A DNA stretch of 64,000 nucleotides from Cyclobacterium xiamenense (GTDB lineage Bacteria > Bacteroidota > Bacteroidia > Cytophagales > Cyclobacteriaceae). Positions 52,880 to 61,547 of the stretch are shown piece after piece (within the stretch, counting starts at the first letter, position 1; each line of letters opens with the position of its first letter). The translations under genes were made by a program, and so were the position numbers. The notes under the pieces are model-generated. The model worked only from the letters and a program-made list of their open reading frames with translations. It was not told where the DNA came from and ran no database searches. The stretch lies in assembly GCF_009467825.1 (NCBI RefSeq), contig NZ_WIOK01000014.1:1-64000 (forward strand). The letters run 5' to 3'.

Positions 52880-53860
52880 ATGAGAGAAATACAATTCAGA
52901 GATGCAATCAAGGAAGCCATGTCGGAAGAGATGAGACGCGATAAAAACGTGTTTCTGATGGGCGAAGAAGTAGCGGAATACAACGGTGCCTACAAGGCCA
53001 GCCAGGGAATGCTGGACGAGTTTGGGCCCGACCGTGTCATCGATACGCCTATCTCGGAGCTTGGGTTTTCCGGATTGGGTGTGGGTGCGGCCATGAACGG
53101 ACTGCGACCCATTATAGAGTTTATGACGTTTAACTTCTCCCTGGTGGCCATGGATCAGTTGGTCAATTCTTCGGCCAAGATGCTGGCCATGTCCGGTGGT
53201 CAATACAGCGTGCCGATCGTGTTTCGGGGGCCTACCGGAAACGCAGGACAATTAGGGGCAACGCATTCCTCAAATTTTGAAAACTGGTTCGCCAATACCC
53301 CGGGGTTAAAAGTGGTGGTGCCATCCAACCCCTACGATGCCAAGGGGCTACTGAAAGCCTCGATTCGGGATGAAAACCCGGTAATTTTTATGGAATCTGA
53401 ATTGATGTACAGCGATAAGGGCGAGGTTCCCGAAAGCGAGTACCTACTCCCGATTGGCATCGCAGAGATCAAACGAAAAGGCGACGATGTTACCCTGGTT
53501 TCCTTCGGGAAGATGATGAAAGTGGCGTTTGAAGCGGCCGACGAACTGGCAAAAGAAGGCATCATGGCCGAAGTCATTGACCTGCGAACGGTTCGGCCCA
53601 TCGATTACAAGACCGTACTCGATTCGGTAAAAAAGACGAACCGATGCGTCATCGTAGAAGAAGCCAATCCGGTTGCCTCCATTTCTACCGACCTGGCCTT
53701 TACGATACAGCGGCATGCATTTGATTACCTCGATGCACCGGTCATGCGGGTCAACTCCATGGATATCCCGTTGAGTTACTCCCCTACCTACATCGAAGCT
53801 ACATTACCCAATGCCAAACGCACCATTGACGCCGTGAAATCGGTCACCTACCAGAAATAA
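52880..53860 (+). CDS. pdhB: Pyruvate dehydrogenase E1 component, beta subunit
   Basis: 326 residues, the usual length. REIQFRDAIKEAMSEEM at the start, FLMGEEVAEYNGAYKASQG, DTPISELGFSGLGVGAAM, FRGPTGNAGQLGATHSSNFE and the C-terminal transketolase domain (VIVEEANPVASIST) mark the E1-beta of 2-oxo-acid dehydrogenases with a separate alpha subunit. It provides part of the thiamine diphosphate site. pdhA is not in the window. A strong terminator follows. Confidence 0.93.
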   Translation: MREIQFRDAIKEAMSEEMRRDKNVFLMGEEVAEYNGAYKASQGMLDEFGPDRVIDTPISELGFSGLGVGAAMNGLRPIIEFMTFNFSLVAMDQLVNSSAKMLAMSGGQYSVPIVFRGPTGNAGQLGATHSSNFENWFANTPGLKVVVPSNPYDAKGLLKASIRDENPVIFMESELMYSDKGEVPESEYLLPIGIAEIKRKGDDVTLVSFGKMMKVAFEAADELAKEGIMAEVIDLRTVRPIDYKTVLDSVKKTNRCVIVEEANPVASISTDLAFTIQRHAFDYLDAPVMRVNSMDIPLSYSPTYIEATLPNAKRTIDAVKSVTYQK

Positions 53861-53889
53861 CGGGCAATTATCCACGTATTCGACTAGAC

Positions 53890-53916
53890 AAAGGCAGCCG
53901 TTGGGCTGCCTTTTTT
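53890..53916 (+). terminator. Rho-independent terminator of pdhB
   Basis: AAAGGCAGCC and GGCTGCCTTT enclose GTTG, with six T on the 3' side. Confidence 0.9.
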
Positions 53917-54006
53917 GTGTTTTGAGGAGTCTCTATAGTAGTTTACTAAGAATATTAAATTTCTCCGCCACCTGGCTGTGGTTTGGGCATCCTTTGTCAT
54001 GGTTTT

Positions 54007-54038
54007 TGCACCATTTAAGGTGCAGGTCATCGGACCTG
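54007..54038 (+). repeat. Two consecutive hairpins in the leader of the lipoprotein gene
   Basis: TGCACC-ATTTAA-GGTGCA (54007-54024) and CAGGTC-ATCG-GACCTG (54023-54038) lie immediately one after the other, sharing two bases, and end 13 nt before ATG 54052. If transcribed they form a compact leader structure. Confidence 0.5.
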
Positions 54039-54051
54039 TACAAAGAAAGAA

Positions 54052-54609
54052 ATGTTCACCTACAAACCATACGTACCTATGCTTATTCGAAATCAATTAG
54101 GAATCCTACTGCTACTGCTCATCATGGCCTCATGTTCGGGAGAAAAGGAGGATCGATACATTTTTGAAACCGAACGGATACTGGATACCGAGACCGGAGA
54201 TGCCTATTACGTAAAGAATCCAGACACCCTGACCGTGGTACACATCGATGGGGTGGCCGAACCAGTGACGGTAAGCAGTACACCCTTTGCAGAAAGCGAA
54301 GAATTGGAGCAACTGATGGACCGGTACGAAGAAAAGCTTGAAGCGCGGAAAGATTCCGTCCTGAGGGTGCAAAAAGCACAGATTAAAGAAAACCGGAAGC
54401 AACGGTACGCCGCTTACAGCGACGATGAATTGATGAATCGGTTCAATGAATTAAAAGAAGCAGGCGCCCCCTTTCCGCAGCAAATGGACATAATGGTGGA
54501 ACTGGTTCGACGGGAGGTCGTCCTGGAAATAGACCTTCCAGAAATCCTGGATATTGATCCGGAGGACATCGATATGGACATGGAATACGATCCGGAAACA
54601 GAAAGCTAA
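54052..54609 (+). CDS. Lipoprotein of unknown function
   Basis: 185 residues from ATG 54052, which has an AAGAAAGAA ribosome-binding-like stretch; ATG 54079 would give a shorter signal. The hydrophobic core GILLLLLIMASC ends in a lipobox. The mature part is acidic and helical (EELEQLMDRYEEKLEARKDS) and ends in an Asp/Glu-rich tail (DIDPEDIDMDMEYDPETES). No recognised domain. Confidence 0.65.
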   Translation: MFTYKPYVPMLIRNQLGILLLLLIMASCSGEKEDRYIFETERILDTETGDAYYVKNPDTLTVVHIDGVAEPVTVSSTPFAESEELEQLMDRYEEKLEARKDSVLRVQKAQIKENRKQRYAAYSDDELMNRFNELKEAGAPFPQQMDIMVELVRREVVLEIDLPEILDIDPEDIDMDMEYDPETES

Positions 54610-54615
54610 TTCGTC

Positions 54616-54643
54616 AAAGGCGTCCGAAAGGGCGTCTTTTTTT
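54616..54643 (+). terminator. Rho-independent terminator of the lipoprotein gene
   Basis: AAAGGCGTCC pairs with GGGCGTCTTT (two G-U pairs) around a GAAA tetraloop, followed by a run of T, 7 nt after the stop. Confidence 0.8.
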
Positions 54644-54740
54644 GCCATTTGCCAGGTTGTTTTTTCTTCGACGGCTTTTTCCCGGTGAGCAACATTTTTG
54701 GATCCGGAGTTCGCTGCCTGGCAAAGAAGGTGCTTTTTCT

Positions 54741-55322
54741 CTATTCGGTTCCTTCTCTCCCAGGCTTGGTGGATTGCGAAATAGGGAGGACCAATTTGCA
54801 TTTCAGGGCTGAAGCCAACAACTGTGCTTGTTCCAGCGCTTTGTCTCCATTTGTATACACGAAGACAAATAGCGGACGCGGGGCCGATGCATACATTAGG
54901 ATTGTGAATTCGATGACATTCCCGGAGAGTGTTGGGCTTATTCCATTCGGTTGGTTGGTACGCCTCCGCTTGGTTTCGATCAATTCCACCCGCACAATGG
55001 GAGGAAGTGTTTTCCAGGCGCCCTGTCTGAACCCGGCGATGGACCGATAGTTTTTGTAGCGATTGCCTGAAAAATCAATGCGCGTGCCCCCGTAGGTAGA
55101 AACGATAGGTAGTCCCAGGAGAATGGCAGCCATCCCAACCGCAAGATTTCTTTCCAGGGAGTCGCCGAGGTTTAGGAATGACGTGCCTACCAGGGCAAGT
55201 ATACCGGACAGGATCAGCAGCGAGCCCAGCAAATGGGGGCCTGAAATCAGGGTGCGTCGCTTAAAGTCAAAGGTGATTACGTTCGGTTGCAGCAATTCGT
55301 ATCGGCTTGTACGGGTGGACAC
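54741..55322 (-). CDS. Membrane protein of unknown function
   Basis: 193 residues from GTG 55322, the first codon after a stop; TTG 55295 is another option. Two adjacent membrane helices (LLGSLLILSGILALVG and LAVGMAAILLGLPIVS) are followed by a cytoplasmic part with strand-rich segments (GTRIDFSGNRYKNYRSI, VIEFTILMYASAPRPLFVFVY). The start overlaps the end of the GDCCVxC gene by about 45 nt. I do not recognise the family. Confidence 0.6.
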   Translation of the reverse strand: MSTRTSRYELLQPNVITFDFKRRTLISGPHLLGSLLILSGILALVGTSFLNLGDSLERNLAVGMAAILLGLPIVSTYGGTRIDFSGNRYKNYRSIAGFRQGAWKTLPPIVRVELIETKRRRTNQPNGISPTLSGNVIEFTILMYASAPRPLFVFVYTNGDKALEQAQLLASALKCKLVLPISQSTKPGREGTE

Positions 55323-55492
55323 TTAACGGTAGCGTAACTGCAATACACGCAACAATCTCCCGGCTTTGGTTTTACTACGTTGCTGCAGTTATTGCATGCG
55401 TAAAAATACACACAGGCGTCGGTAGGCATGGTTTCCGCTTTTTGATGGCCGCATACCGGGCATCGGATGATGGTTTGGCGTTGTATATTCAT
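55277..55492 (-). CDS. GDCCVxC-type cysteine-rich protein
   Basis: 71 residues from ATG 55492. It contains RCPVCGHQKAETMP, FYACNNCSNVVKP and the diagnostic GDCCVYCSYATVKCPP motif, with a total of eleven cysteines arranged as a Zn-ribbon plus a vicinal Cys pair. Relatives, some of them selenoproteins, often lie beside mercury or other metal-handling genes. None of those is near here. Metal binding is probable; the role is unknown. Confidence 0.82.
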   Translation of the reverse strand: MNIQRQTIIRCPVCGHQKAETMPTDACVYFYACNNCSNVVKPKPGDCCVYCSYATVKCPPVQADTNCCNRT

Positions 55493-55609
55493 TCCTTTTT
55501 TGCCCCTTGTCTTTGGACCAATTTCTGAACCAAAACACAGAAGCGTGCAACGGTTCTTTTTTACGAAGGGCATTCTGACCAACAGTTTGCCCAGGCGAGC
55601 CATAGGACG

Positions 55610-56449
55610 CTAGTTTACGAAAGATGTAGTGGGTACGGAATCGGCTCCCGTAGCTTCCAGGGGCACAAAGTGATGGTACAGGCTGTCTGTCGACACCTGC
55701 CATACCCGGAAGCCCAATGGCCGCCCGTCAAAGTTCTTGCTGCTCGTCTCCCCACTTACCAGTTGGATGCTCTCGTAGGTATTCTTCGTCAATTTGTGCG
55801 TATGACCGGACAAATAGGCTACCACATTATTTTCCACAAACAAATCCAGCAATCGCTTTCGCGTTGGCAGGGGCAGGTTGTAGTAGTGTTCTTCTTCATC
55901 CGGATGCTCCGTATACAGGGGATAATGCCCCAACACAAACACCGGATACCCACGGTCCCCTTGTTCGATAAGGCTTTTTTCAAACCAGGCTCGGTGCCTT
56001 TCGGATTCCTCTTCCACCGCTACTTTCCATAACTGCGTATTGGTGACTACGAAGGAGTGGTTTTTGTGGTCGAATTGGTAGTAATCTTCCCCAATGGTTT
56101 CCCGGTAATACCGCAAGCTGGAGTCGGTGGGTGTATTGCCCACGTCATGGTTTCCGGAAACGAGGTAACTGGGGAGATGTAAACCGTCCCGAATGGTCTG
56201 AAAGTCGGCGTAGGAACGGTCGTTGGCATCGTGGACCAAATCGCCGCAAATCACCACAAAATCTACCTCCAGTTCGTTTATCTGCCTGACAGCCTGCTGA
56301 AATGTCTGCAGATCGTGTTCGTAGCCACCCATCCCCAACTGCGTATCGCACATTTGTACAAAGGCGAAGGGCTCCTGCGGTTTTTCGGAACAGGAGGTAT
56401 TGCTAAAAAGCAAGGCAAACAGGGACATCAAGAGAGGTAATCGTCGCAT
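55610..56449 (-). CDS. Calcineurin-like phosphoesterase, lipoprotein
   Basis: 279 residues. Lipobox SNTSC after the hydrophobic core. Metallophosphatase motifs in order: VQMCDTQLG (the usual D-x-H reads D-x-Q), VICGDLVHDAND, LVSGNHDVGN, VLGHYPLY and YLSGHTHKLT. The His-to-Gln change in the first motif is seen in some secreted purple-acid-like enzymes. It probably hydrolyses a phosphoester in the periplasm or at the cell surface. The gene is followed by the GDCCVxC gene 117 nt away. Confidence 0.9.
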   Translation of the reverse strand: MRRLPLLMSLFALLFSNTSCSEKPQEPFAFVQMCDTQLGMGGYEHDLQTFQQAVRQINELEVDFVVICGDLVHDANDRSYADFQTIRDGLHLPSYLVSGNHDVGNTPTDSSLRYYRETIGEDYYQFDHKNHSFVVTNTQLWKVAVEEESERHRAWFEKSLIEQGDRGYPVFVLGHYPLYTEHPDEEEHYYNLPLPTRKRLLDLFVENNVVAYLSGHTHKLTKNTYESIQLVSGETSSKNFDGRPLGFRVWQVSTDSLYHHFVPLEATGADSVPTTSFVN

Positions 56450-56641
56450 CGCATGGTTTGGTTTCGTAGTCTCCGGAAGCCATTTACTGCCGACCCGGTC
56501 TTGCTGCCCTTACGAACGGCCCTGCCCCTTCAAAAGCGGTTGGACAGGCCCGGTTTCCTTCAAGCATCGCATTGGTCAGGTGTCTGGAACGCTCGGTTAG
56601 GTGGTTGGCGCTCCCGATAACAGAAACCTGTGGCGCCCGAT

Positions 56642-57766
56642 TTACACGTAATTACTCAGCATCACCGGCATCACCAGCATGAGGATATCCTCGTTTTCAC
56701 TCATATCGGAGGGCAAAATCAAGCCTGCCCGGTTGGGCGCACTAAATTTCAGCGTCACTTCTTTGGCTGAAATATTGTTGAGCATTTCCACCAGGAATTT
56801 GGCGTTGAATCCGATTTCGATGTCTTCGCCCTCGTGTTCACAAGAAAGCCGTTCGTTGGCCTCGTTGGAAAAATCCAGGTCTTCTGCAGAAATTTGCAAC
56901 TCGCTCCCGGTCAGTTTCAAACGAACCTGGTGTGTGGTTTTGTTGGCATATATGGCAATTCTCCGCAGGGAGCCTAAAAACTCCTGTCGGTTGATGACCA
57001 TATCGTTGTTGTTATCCATTGGGATGACGTTTTCGTAATCCGGAAAACGTTCGTCAATCAACCGACAGATCATCTTGATGGTGTTGAATTTAAAGTAGGC
57101 ATTGCTGCTATTGAACTCGACGGTTACGGGTACATTCTCGGCCGGCAGGGTAGTCTTCAGCAGGTTTAGCGCCTTTCGCGGTACAATGATGCTGGCTGCT
57201 TCCGGTGAGGCGATGTCGACCCGTCGGTACCGGATAAGGCGGTGCCCGTCTGTGGCGACAAAAGTGGTATTGGTATCGCTAAGATTGATATACACGCCGG
57301 TCATGGCAGGCCGGAGTTCGTCGTTGCTGGTAGCAAAAATGGTATTTGCAATGGCGCTACTCAACACCTCCGTGGACATCTCTACGGTTGTGGCGTTGGT
57401 CACTCCGGGAATTCGCGGGAAATCCGTGGCATTTTCACCGGCCAACTTGTACCTACCGTTATCGGAACTAATTTCAATGCTGTAGGTATCCTTATCGATG
57501 CTAAATGTAACCGGCTGTTCGGGAAGGTTTTTGAGGGTTTCAATGAGTATCTTCGCAGGCACCGCAATATTGCCATCTTCTTTTGCCTCCACCTCTATTT
57601 CGGTAATCATGGATGTTTGCAGGTCAGAAGCCGTCACCGTGAGTTTACTGTCTTTGATTTCAAAGAGAAAGTTTTCTAAAATCGGCACCACCGGGTTGGT
57701 AGTCACTACCCCATTGATGGAAGACAGCTGCTTCAGTAGGGATGAAGAAGAAACAATAAATTTCAT
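56642..57766 (-). CDS. dnaN: DNA polymerase III beta sliding clamp
   Basis: 374 residues, three repeated clamp domains. KFIVSSSSLLKQLSSINGVV at the N-terminus, TDGHRLIRYRR in the second domain and the C-terminal MLVMPVMLSNYV are typical. It forms the dimeric ring that tethers the replicative polymerase. dnaA, recF and gyrB are not adjacent, as is common in this phylum. Possible leader DNA upstream (57767-58001) shows no DnaA-box cluster. Confidence 0.97.
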   Translation of the reverse strand: MKFIVSSSSLLKQLSSINGVVTTNPVVPILENFLFEIKDSKLTVTASDLQTSMITEIEVEAKEDGNIAVPAKILIETLKNLPEQPVTFSIDKDTYSIEISSDNGRYKLAGENATDFPRIPGVTNATTVEMSTEVLSSAIANTIFATSNDELRPAMTGVYINLSDTNTTFVATDGHRLIRYRRVDIASPEAASIIVPRKALNLLKTTLPAENVPVTVEFNSSNAYFKFNTIKMICRLIDERFPDYENVIPMDNNNDMVINRQEFLGSLRRIAIYANKTTHQVRLKLTGSELQISAEDLDFSNEANERLSCEHEGEDIEIGFNAKFLVEMLNNISAKEVTLKFSAPNRAGLILPSDMSENEDILMLVMPVMLSNYV

Positions 57767-58001
57767 AGGTGTATTTTATTTATTACGTCGGTCAATTGAT
57801 TGCGCTGCAGTTCCGTTTAATCACGGAAAAGAACGCCGATAAAAAAGATGATTTCGGATAGACAAAGCTTTGCCGGTAAGCAAAATTTGATTCCCCGGAT
57901 GCATCCCATGTATTTAACAGGGTAAAGTTATAAATAAAATCACAAAAGCCCTCATAGGGATTTGAATAGATGGCATAAAATTAGCCCCGGATTTTATCAA
58001 A

Positions 58002-59696
58002 CTAACTGTTACGGGAATCCTTTTCGTACTTTCGCTTCTTAAAAATGTATTGTACCCAGCCGATGAGGAATACCATTCCTACCGGTACTAGCAGGTTGAT
58101 GGTTTGCCAAAGCGTCTTTTGACGGGATACTTTGCGTTTATTCAAGGGCCGGATTTCAAACTGCTTGCGCTTCGATGCCATGATTCCATCCGGATCAACC
58201 AGAAAATTTACTGCGTTCTGTAAAAATTCCCGATTTGCCATCTGATTTTCTGAAAAAGGGCTAATTCCCAGGGGAAGCGGCTGCTTTTCGTTGGGATCCA
58301 CCCAGCTTTTTACCACATCTGCATCACCGGCTACGAGTATGCTTCCTGTATTGCCTTCCGGAAGAAACAAGCTGGCATCAAACTCCTCTGGCACAAATCT
58401 GTTTTTAAAATACGAGGAAAAGGTCCCTTCCAGCAGGTATACCAAGGGTAGATTTTGCAACGTAAACGAGGCCATGTCGGGTTCTCCGGACATGTCTTCA
58501 AACGCTACCCGCACCGGAGCACTCAATCTTTTGGTGAAATTACTGCTGAATACCAGGGGCGTCTTTTTCACACCATCCGCCTTTACCGTATCCAGCGTAC
58601 TGACAAACCGAAATTGTACCTGATCCAATCCCTTGGTGATGGGGTGATTGGCCATGTTTCCGGCATGCACGTAGAAGGGCCAGGGCAAGGGGACGATTTG
58701 GGACTGATTCCCAAAATCTCCGGCCACCACCGGATGGTAGCCAAAATTCAAATCCTGAATCAGGTCTCGGTTGATGCGGATCCCGTACCGGAACAGCATC
58801 TCGTCCAATCCGTTATCAACCGGCATGGCCACCGTACCGCCATCTCCGGCATCTTCCAGGTTTACCTGCAGCTGATCCACAAAAAACAGCAGGTTTCCCC
58901 CGTACATTAAATACTGGTCCAGCAGGTACTTTTCCCGCTCCCCATAGGCCTCCTTTGGGCCTGCTACCAACAGCACTTCGAAGCTGAGCAGGTCCTCTAC
59001 CGACTTTGCCTGTTCAAAGGGCACTTTGTACACCTCGTAATCTTCGTTTAAGGCCTCCACCATCCCAAATCCGTTATCCGCATCCATTTCCCCCTGTCCG
59101 ATAATGACGCCCACAGCCCGTTTGTTTCTTGTATAGAGCCGTTTCAAGGCCTGGGCAATTTCGAATTCCAGGTTTTCGATGGAAAGGTTTAGCGTCTCAT
59201 CCGGGCTCATTCCCATTTCTCCCTTTAATAGCAAGACCCCTAATTCGTAGCTTTCGGTGCGCAGAACGATTCCCGGAAATATCAGACGGGAGGTTTGCGC
59301 CCCATTTTGGGTGCTGAAAAGGTTGGTAGGGTTGATACCAAAGGCAGCAAGGTCCGCAATGTAGGCCTCCCGGGACTCGCGATCCAGTTGTAGGGGATCC
59401 TTGTAAACAATTCGGATGTCTTCGTTGGCGTAATTTCGGAAGGTTTTGACGGTTTCTTCTATTCCCTTCTGAAAACGATTCATTCCGGCAGGCAAATCCC
59501 CTTGCAGCAAGATCTCTACTTCCAGCCGTTCGTCCATATTTTCCAGAATCTCCAGGGTCGCTTCCGAAAGGGAGTAGCGTCCCTCTTCGGTAAGGTCCAG
59601 GCGAAACTTCCAGCTACTCTCAAGCATTCCCAGGGCCAGCCATAGGAGAAGCAGCGCCATAACTCCGATCAAGATGGTGCGGTTGCCTCTAGCCAT
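58002..59696 (-). CDS. gldG: Gliding motility ABC transporter substrate-binding-like subunit GldG
   Basis: 564 residues. An N-terminal membrane helix (ILIGVMALLLLWLALGML), a large periplasmic part with the ABC_transp_aux fold (NRFQKGIEETVKTFRNYANEDIRI, YGGNLLFFVDQ) and a C-terminal helix (TINLLVPVGMVFLIGWVQYIF). In Flavobacterium johnsoniae GldG works with GldF and GldA and is needed for gliding. Its start overlaps the gldF end by 8 nt. Confidence 0.92.
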   Translation of the reverse strand: MARGNRTILIGVMALLLLWLALGMLESSWKFRLDLTEEGRYSLSEATLEILENMDERLEVEILLQGDLPAGMNRFQKGIEETVKTFRNYANEDIRIVYKDPLQLDRESREAYIADLAAFGINPTNLFSTQNGAQTSRLIFPGIVLRTESYELGVLLLKGEMGMSPDETLNLSIENLEFEIAQALKRLYTRNKRAVGVIIGQGEMDADNGFGMVEALNEDYEVYKVPFEQAKSVEDLLSFEVLLVAGPKEAYGEREKYLLDQYLMYGGNLLFFVDQLQVNLEDAGDGGTVAMPVDNGLDEMLFRYGIRINRDLIQDLNFGYHPVVAGDFGNQSQIVPLPWPFYVHAGNMANHPITKGLDQVQFRFVSTLDTVKADGVKKTPLVFSSNFTKRLSAPVRVAFEDMSGEPDMASFTLQNLPLVYLLEGTFSSYFKNRFVPEEFDASLFLPEGNTGSILVAGDADVVKSWVDPNEKQPLPLGISPFSENQMANREFLQNAVNFLVDPDGIMASKRKQFEIRPLNKRKVSRQKTLWQTINLLVPVGMVFLIGWVQYIFKKRKYEKDSRNS

Positions 59697-60411
59697 TTCT
59701 CTCTATCAGCATCCAGGTTAACACAAGCCAGGTCAGAATCATACCCAGGAAATAAAACAGGTTTTCGGAAACGATCACTCCCCTTCCCATTTGTTCAAAA
59801 TGGAAACTGATTCCAAGCGATTCCAAAAAAAGCGCCAAATCACCAAGGGCCAGTGCGGCCAGTGCGCCCATCCCTCCGTAAAACAGAAAACATAAAAAAA
59901 CCGCTAGTACAAACGCCATGATCTGATTGGACGTGAGCGAAGAACTAAACAAGCCCATTGCCGCAAACAGGGCCGCCACCAGAAACAAGCCGATATACGA
60001 CCCGAAAAATCCGGCACTGTCAATATTGCCCACGGGGTCCCCCAGTTGAACCACACTGAAGTAATAAATCAGGGTGGGAAGCAGCGCAAAAAGAACCAGC
60101 AACAGGGCGGCCAGGTACTTCGCCAGGATGATGTGGTGGCTTCGGAGCGGCGACGTCTTCAATAGCTCCCAGGTTCCGGTATTTTTTTCCTCCGCCACCA
60201 TCCCCATGGTAATGGCCGGTATCAAAAAAATAAACACAAACGGCGTATACGTAAACAAGCTATCCAAGTCTGCGTATCCGTATTCCAGCACGCTACTTCC
60301 GGGAAATACCCAGACGATCAAACCCAGTGCCACCAGAAAAATACTGGTAATCAAATAGGCCGATAGGTTGCTGAAAAACGCATGTACCTCCTTAAACAAC
60401 AAACTTACCAC
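59689..60411 (-). CDS. gldF: Gliding motility ABC transporter permease GldF
   Basis: 240 residues with six membrane segments, ABC-2 permease type. SLLFKEVHAFFSNLSAYLI at the start and ITMGMVAEEKNTGTWELLKTSPL in the cytoplasmic loop are typical. The start is GTG 60411, 4 nt after the gldA stop, with no nearby ATG. It forms the membrane channel of the GldAFG complex. Confidence 0.92.
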   Translation of the reverse strand: MVSLLFKEVHAFFSNLSAYLITSIFLVALGLIVWVFPGSSVLEYGYADLDSLFTYTPFVFIFLIPAITMGMVAEEKNTGTWELLKTSPLRSHHIILAKYLAALLLVLFALLPTLIYYFSVVQLGDPVGNIDSAGFFGSYIGLFLVAALFAAMGLFSSSLTSNQIMAFVLAVFLCFLFYGGMGALAALALGDLALFLESLGISFHFEQMGRGVIVSENLFYFLGMILTWLVLTWMLIERNG

Positions 60412-60415
60412 GACG

Positions 60416-61324
60416 TCAATGTTGGGTTAATTGGTGAAAAATCGATTCCAGGTTATTTTCCTGCTGCCGGATACTGACCAGGTTTACATTTCTCTCCTGC
60501 ACCAGCCGCATGAGTTCCAGGCGCAATTTTTTGGAATCCGGACAGGAAAAGACACAAGTAGTCGGATTGGGACGGGAAAGCTTGGAATACGACAAATCCT
60601 CGAGCCATTCCGGAGCCAGCGTTTCTTCGGATTCAAAGACCAACTGACTTTCCTCCTGCCCGGACTTCAGGTGTTCCAGCAGATCCTGTGCCACCACCCT
60701 TCCTTTGTGAATGATGACCACCTTGTCGCAGAGTGCCTCCACTTCCTGCATGATATGGGTGCTCAAAATGAGCGTCTTGTCCCTGCTGACATTTTTAATC
60801 AGCTGCCGGATTTCCACCAGCTGATTGGGATCCAGCCCGGAAGTGGGCTCGTCCAGCACAATGATCTCCGGATCGTGTACCAGGCTTTTGGCCAGCCCGA
60901 CCCGTTGCTTGAACCCTTTGGAAAGCAGGCCGATTTTCTTCTTCCTTTCCGGCATCAAACCGCATTGCTCCATGACCGTTTGTACCCGCTGTGCCAGATC
61001 GCGACCCCTGAGCCGGTACAATCCCCCGACAAAACGTAGAAACTCGGGAATGTACATGTCGGGATACAGGGGGTTGTGCTCGGGTAAATAGCCGATAAGC
61101 TTACTGCTGATCTTCGGATACCTCGCTACAGAAATCCCTTTCACCAAAACCTCGCCTTCGTCCGCCGTCAGGTAGCCGGTCAGAATCTTCATCGTAGTGG
61201 ATTTACCGGCACCATTGGGCCCCAGAAAACCCAGAACCTGACCCGGTTTGGCCTGAAAACTCACTTGCTGGAGCACTTGCTGCTGACCGAATTTTTTTGA
61301 TACCTGATGGATTTCTATGGACAT
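60416..61324 (-). CDS. gldA: Gliding motility ABC transporter ATP-binding protein GldA
   Basis: 302 residues. Walker A in GFLGPNGAGKSTTMKIL, ABC signature LSKGFKQRVGLAKSL, Walker B IIVLDEPTSGLDP and the switch His in ILSTHIMQEVEALC are complete. The 80-residue C-terminal extension is typical of GldA. It energises GldFG. It is the first gene of the gldAFG unit, separated from pgk by a 223-nt gap with a hairpin. Confidence 0.93.
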   Translation of the reverse strand: MSIEIHQVSKKFGQQQVLQQVSFQAKPGQVLGFLGPNGAGKSTTMKILTGYLTADEGEVLVKGISVARYPKISSKLIGYLPEHNPLYPDMYIPEFLRFVGGLYRLRGRDLAQRVQTVMEQCGLMPERKKKIGLLSKGFKQRVGLAKSLVHDPEIIVLDEPTSGLDPNQLVEIRQLIKNVSRDKTLILSTHIMQEVEALCDKVVIIHKGRVVAQDLLEHLKSGQEESQLVFESEETLAPEWLEDLSYSKLSRPNPTTCVFSCPDSKKLRLELMRLVQERNVNLVSIRQQENNLESIFHQLTQH

Positions 61325-61400
61325 GAAAAGCTATACATTTAAACCAAGATCCATTTTCCAAACGAAACGGGAACCCTGGCTATTGCCTTGTAAGAAAATT

Positions 61401-61430
61401 CCTCCTGCCGGGCAACTCCCGTGCAGGAGG
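61401..61430 (-). terminator. Hairpin between pgk and gldA
   Basis: CCTCCTGC and GCAGGAGG enclose a second stem GGG/CCC; on the minus strand the hairpin is followed by AATTTTCTT. It lies 118 nt past the pgk stop and 77 nt before the gldA start, so it can end pgk transcripts or act as a leader element of gldA. Confidence 0.5.
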
Positions 61431-61547
61431 ACGCTTTCTTGCCAACAGCATGCTGTCAGCCGACTCACCCACCAATTCCGGCTCGCACGCGATCGAGCTT
61501 GCTAGAGGGCGAGCTGAAGCCGTCCCGGGCATCCGTTGGACCAATAC

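Noticed and set aside
53868-53876. Single DnaA-box-like sequence TTATCCACG after pdhB
   Set aside because: An isolated near-match with one mismatch and no AT-rich unwinding tract or further boxes nearby.
57767-58001. Possible replication origin next to dnaN
   Set aside because: No cluster of TTATCCACA-type DnaA boxes and no dnaA gene; the region is only moderately AT-rich.
61317-61505. 62-residue plus-strand frame between gldA and pgk
   Set aside because: Composition is rich in Arg, Cys and Gln with no start signal, and most of it spans the hairpin at 61401-61430.
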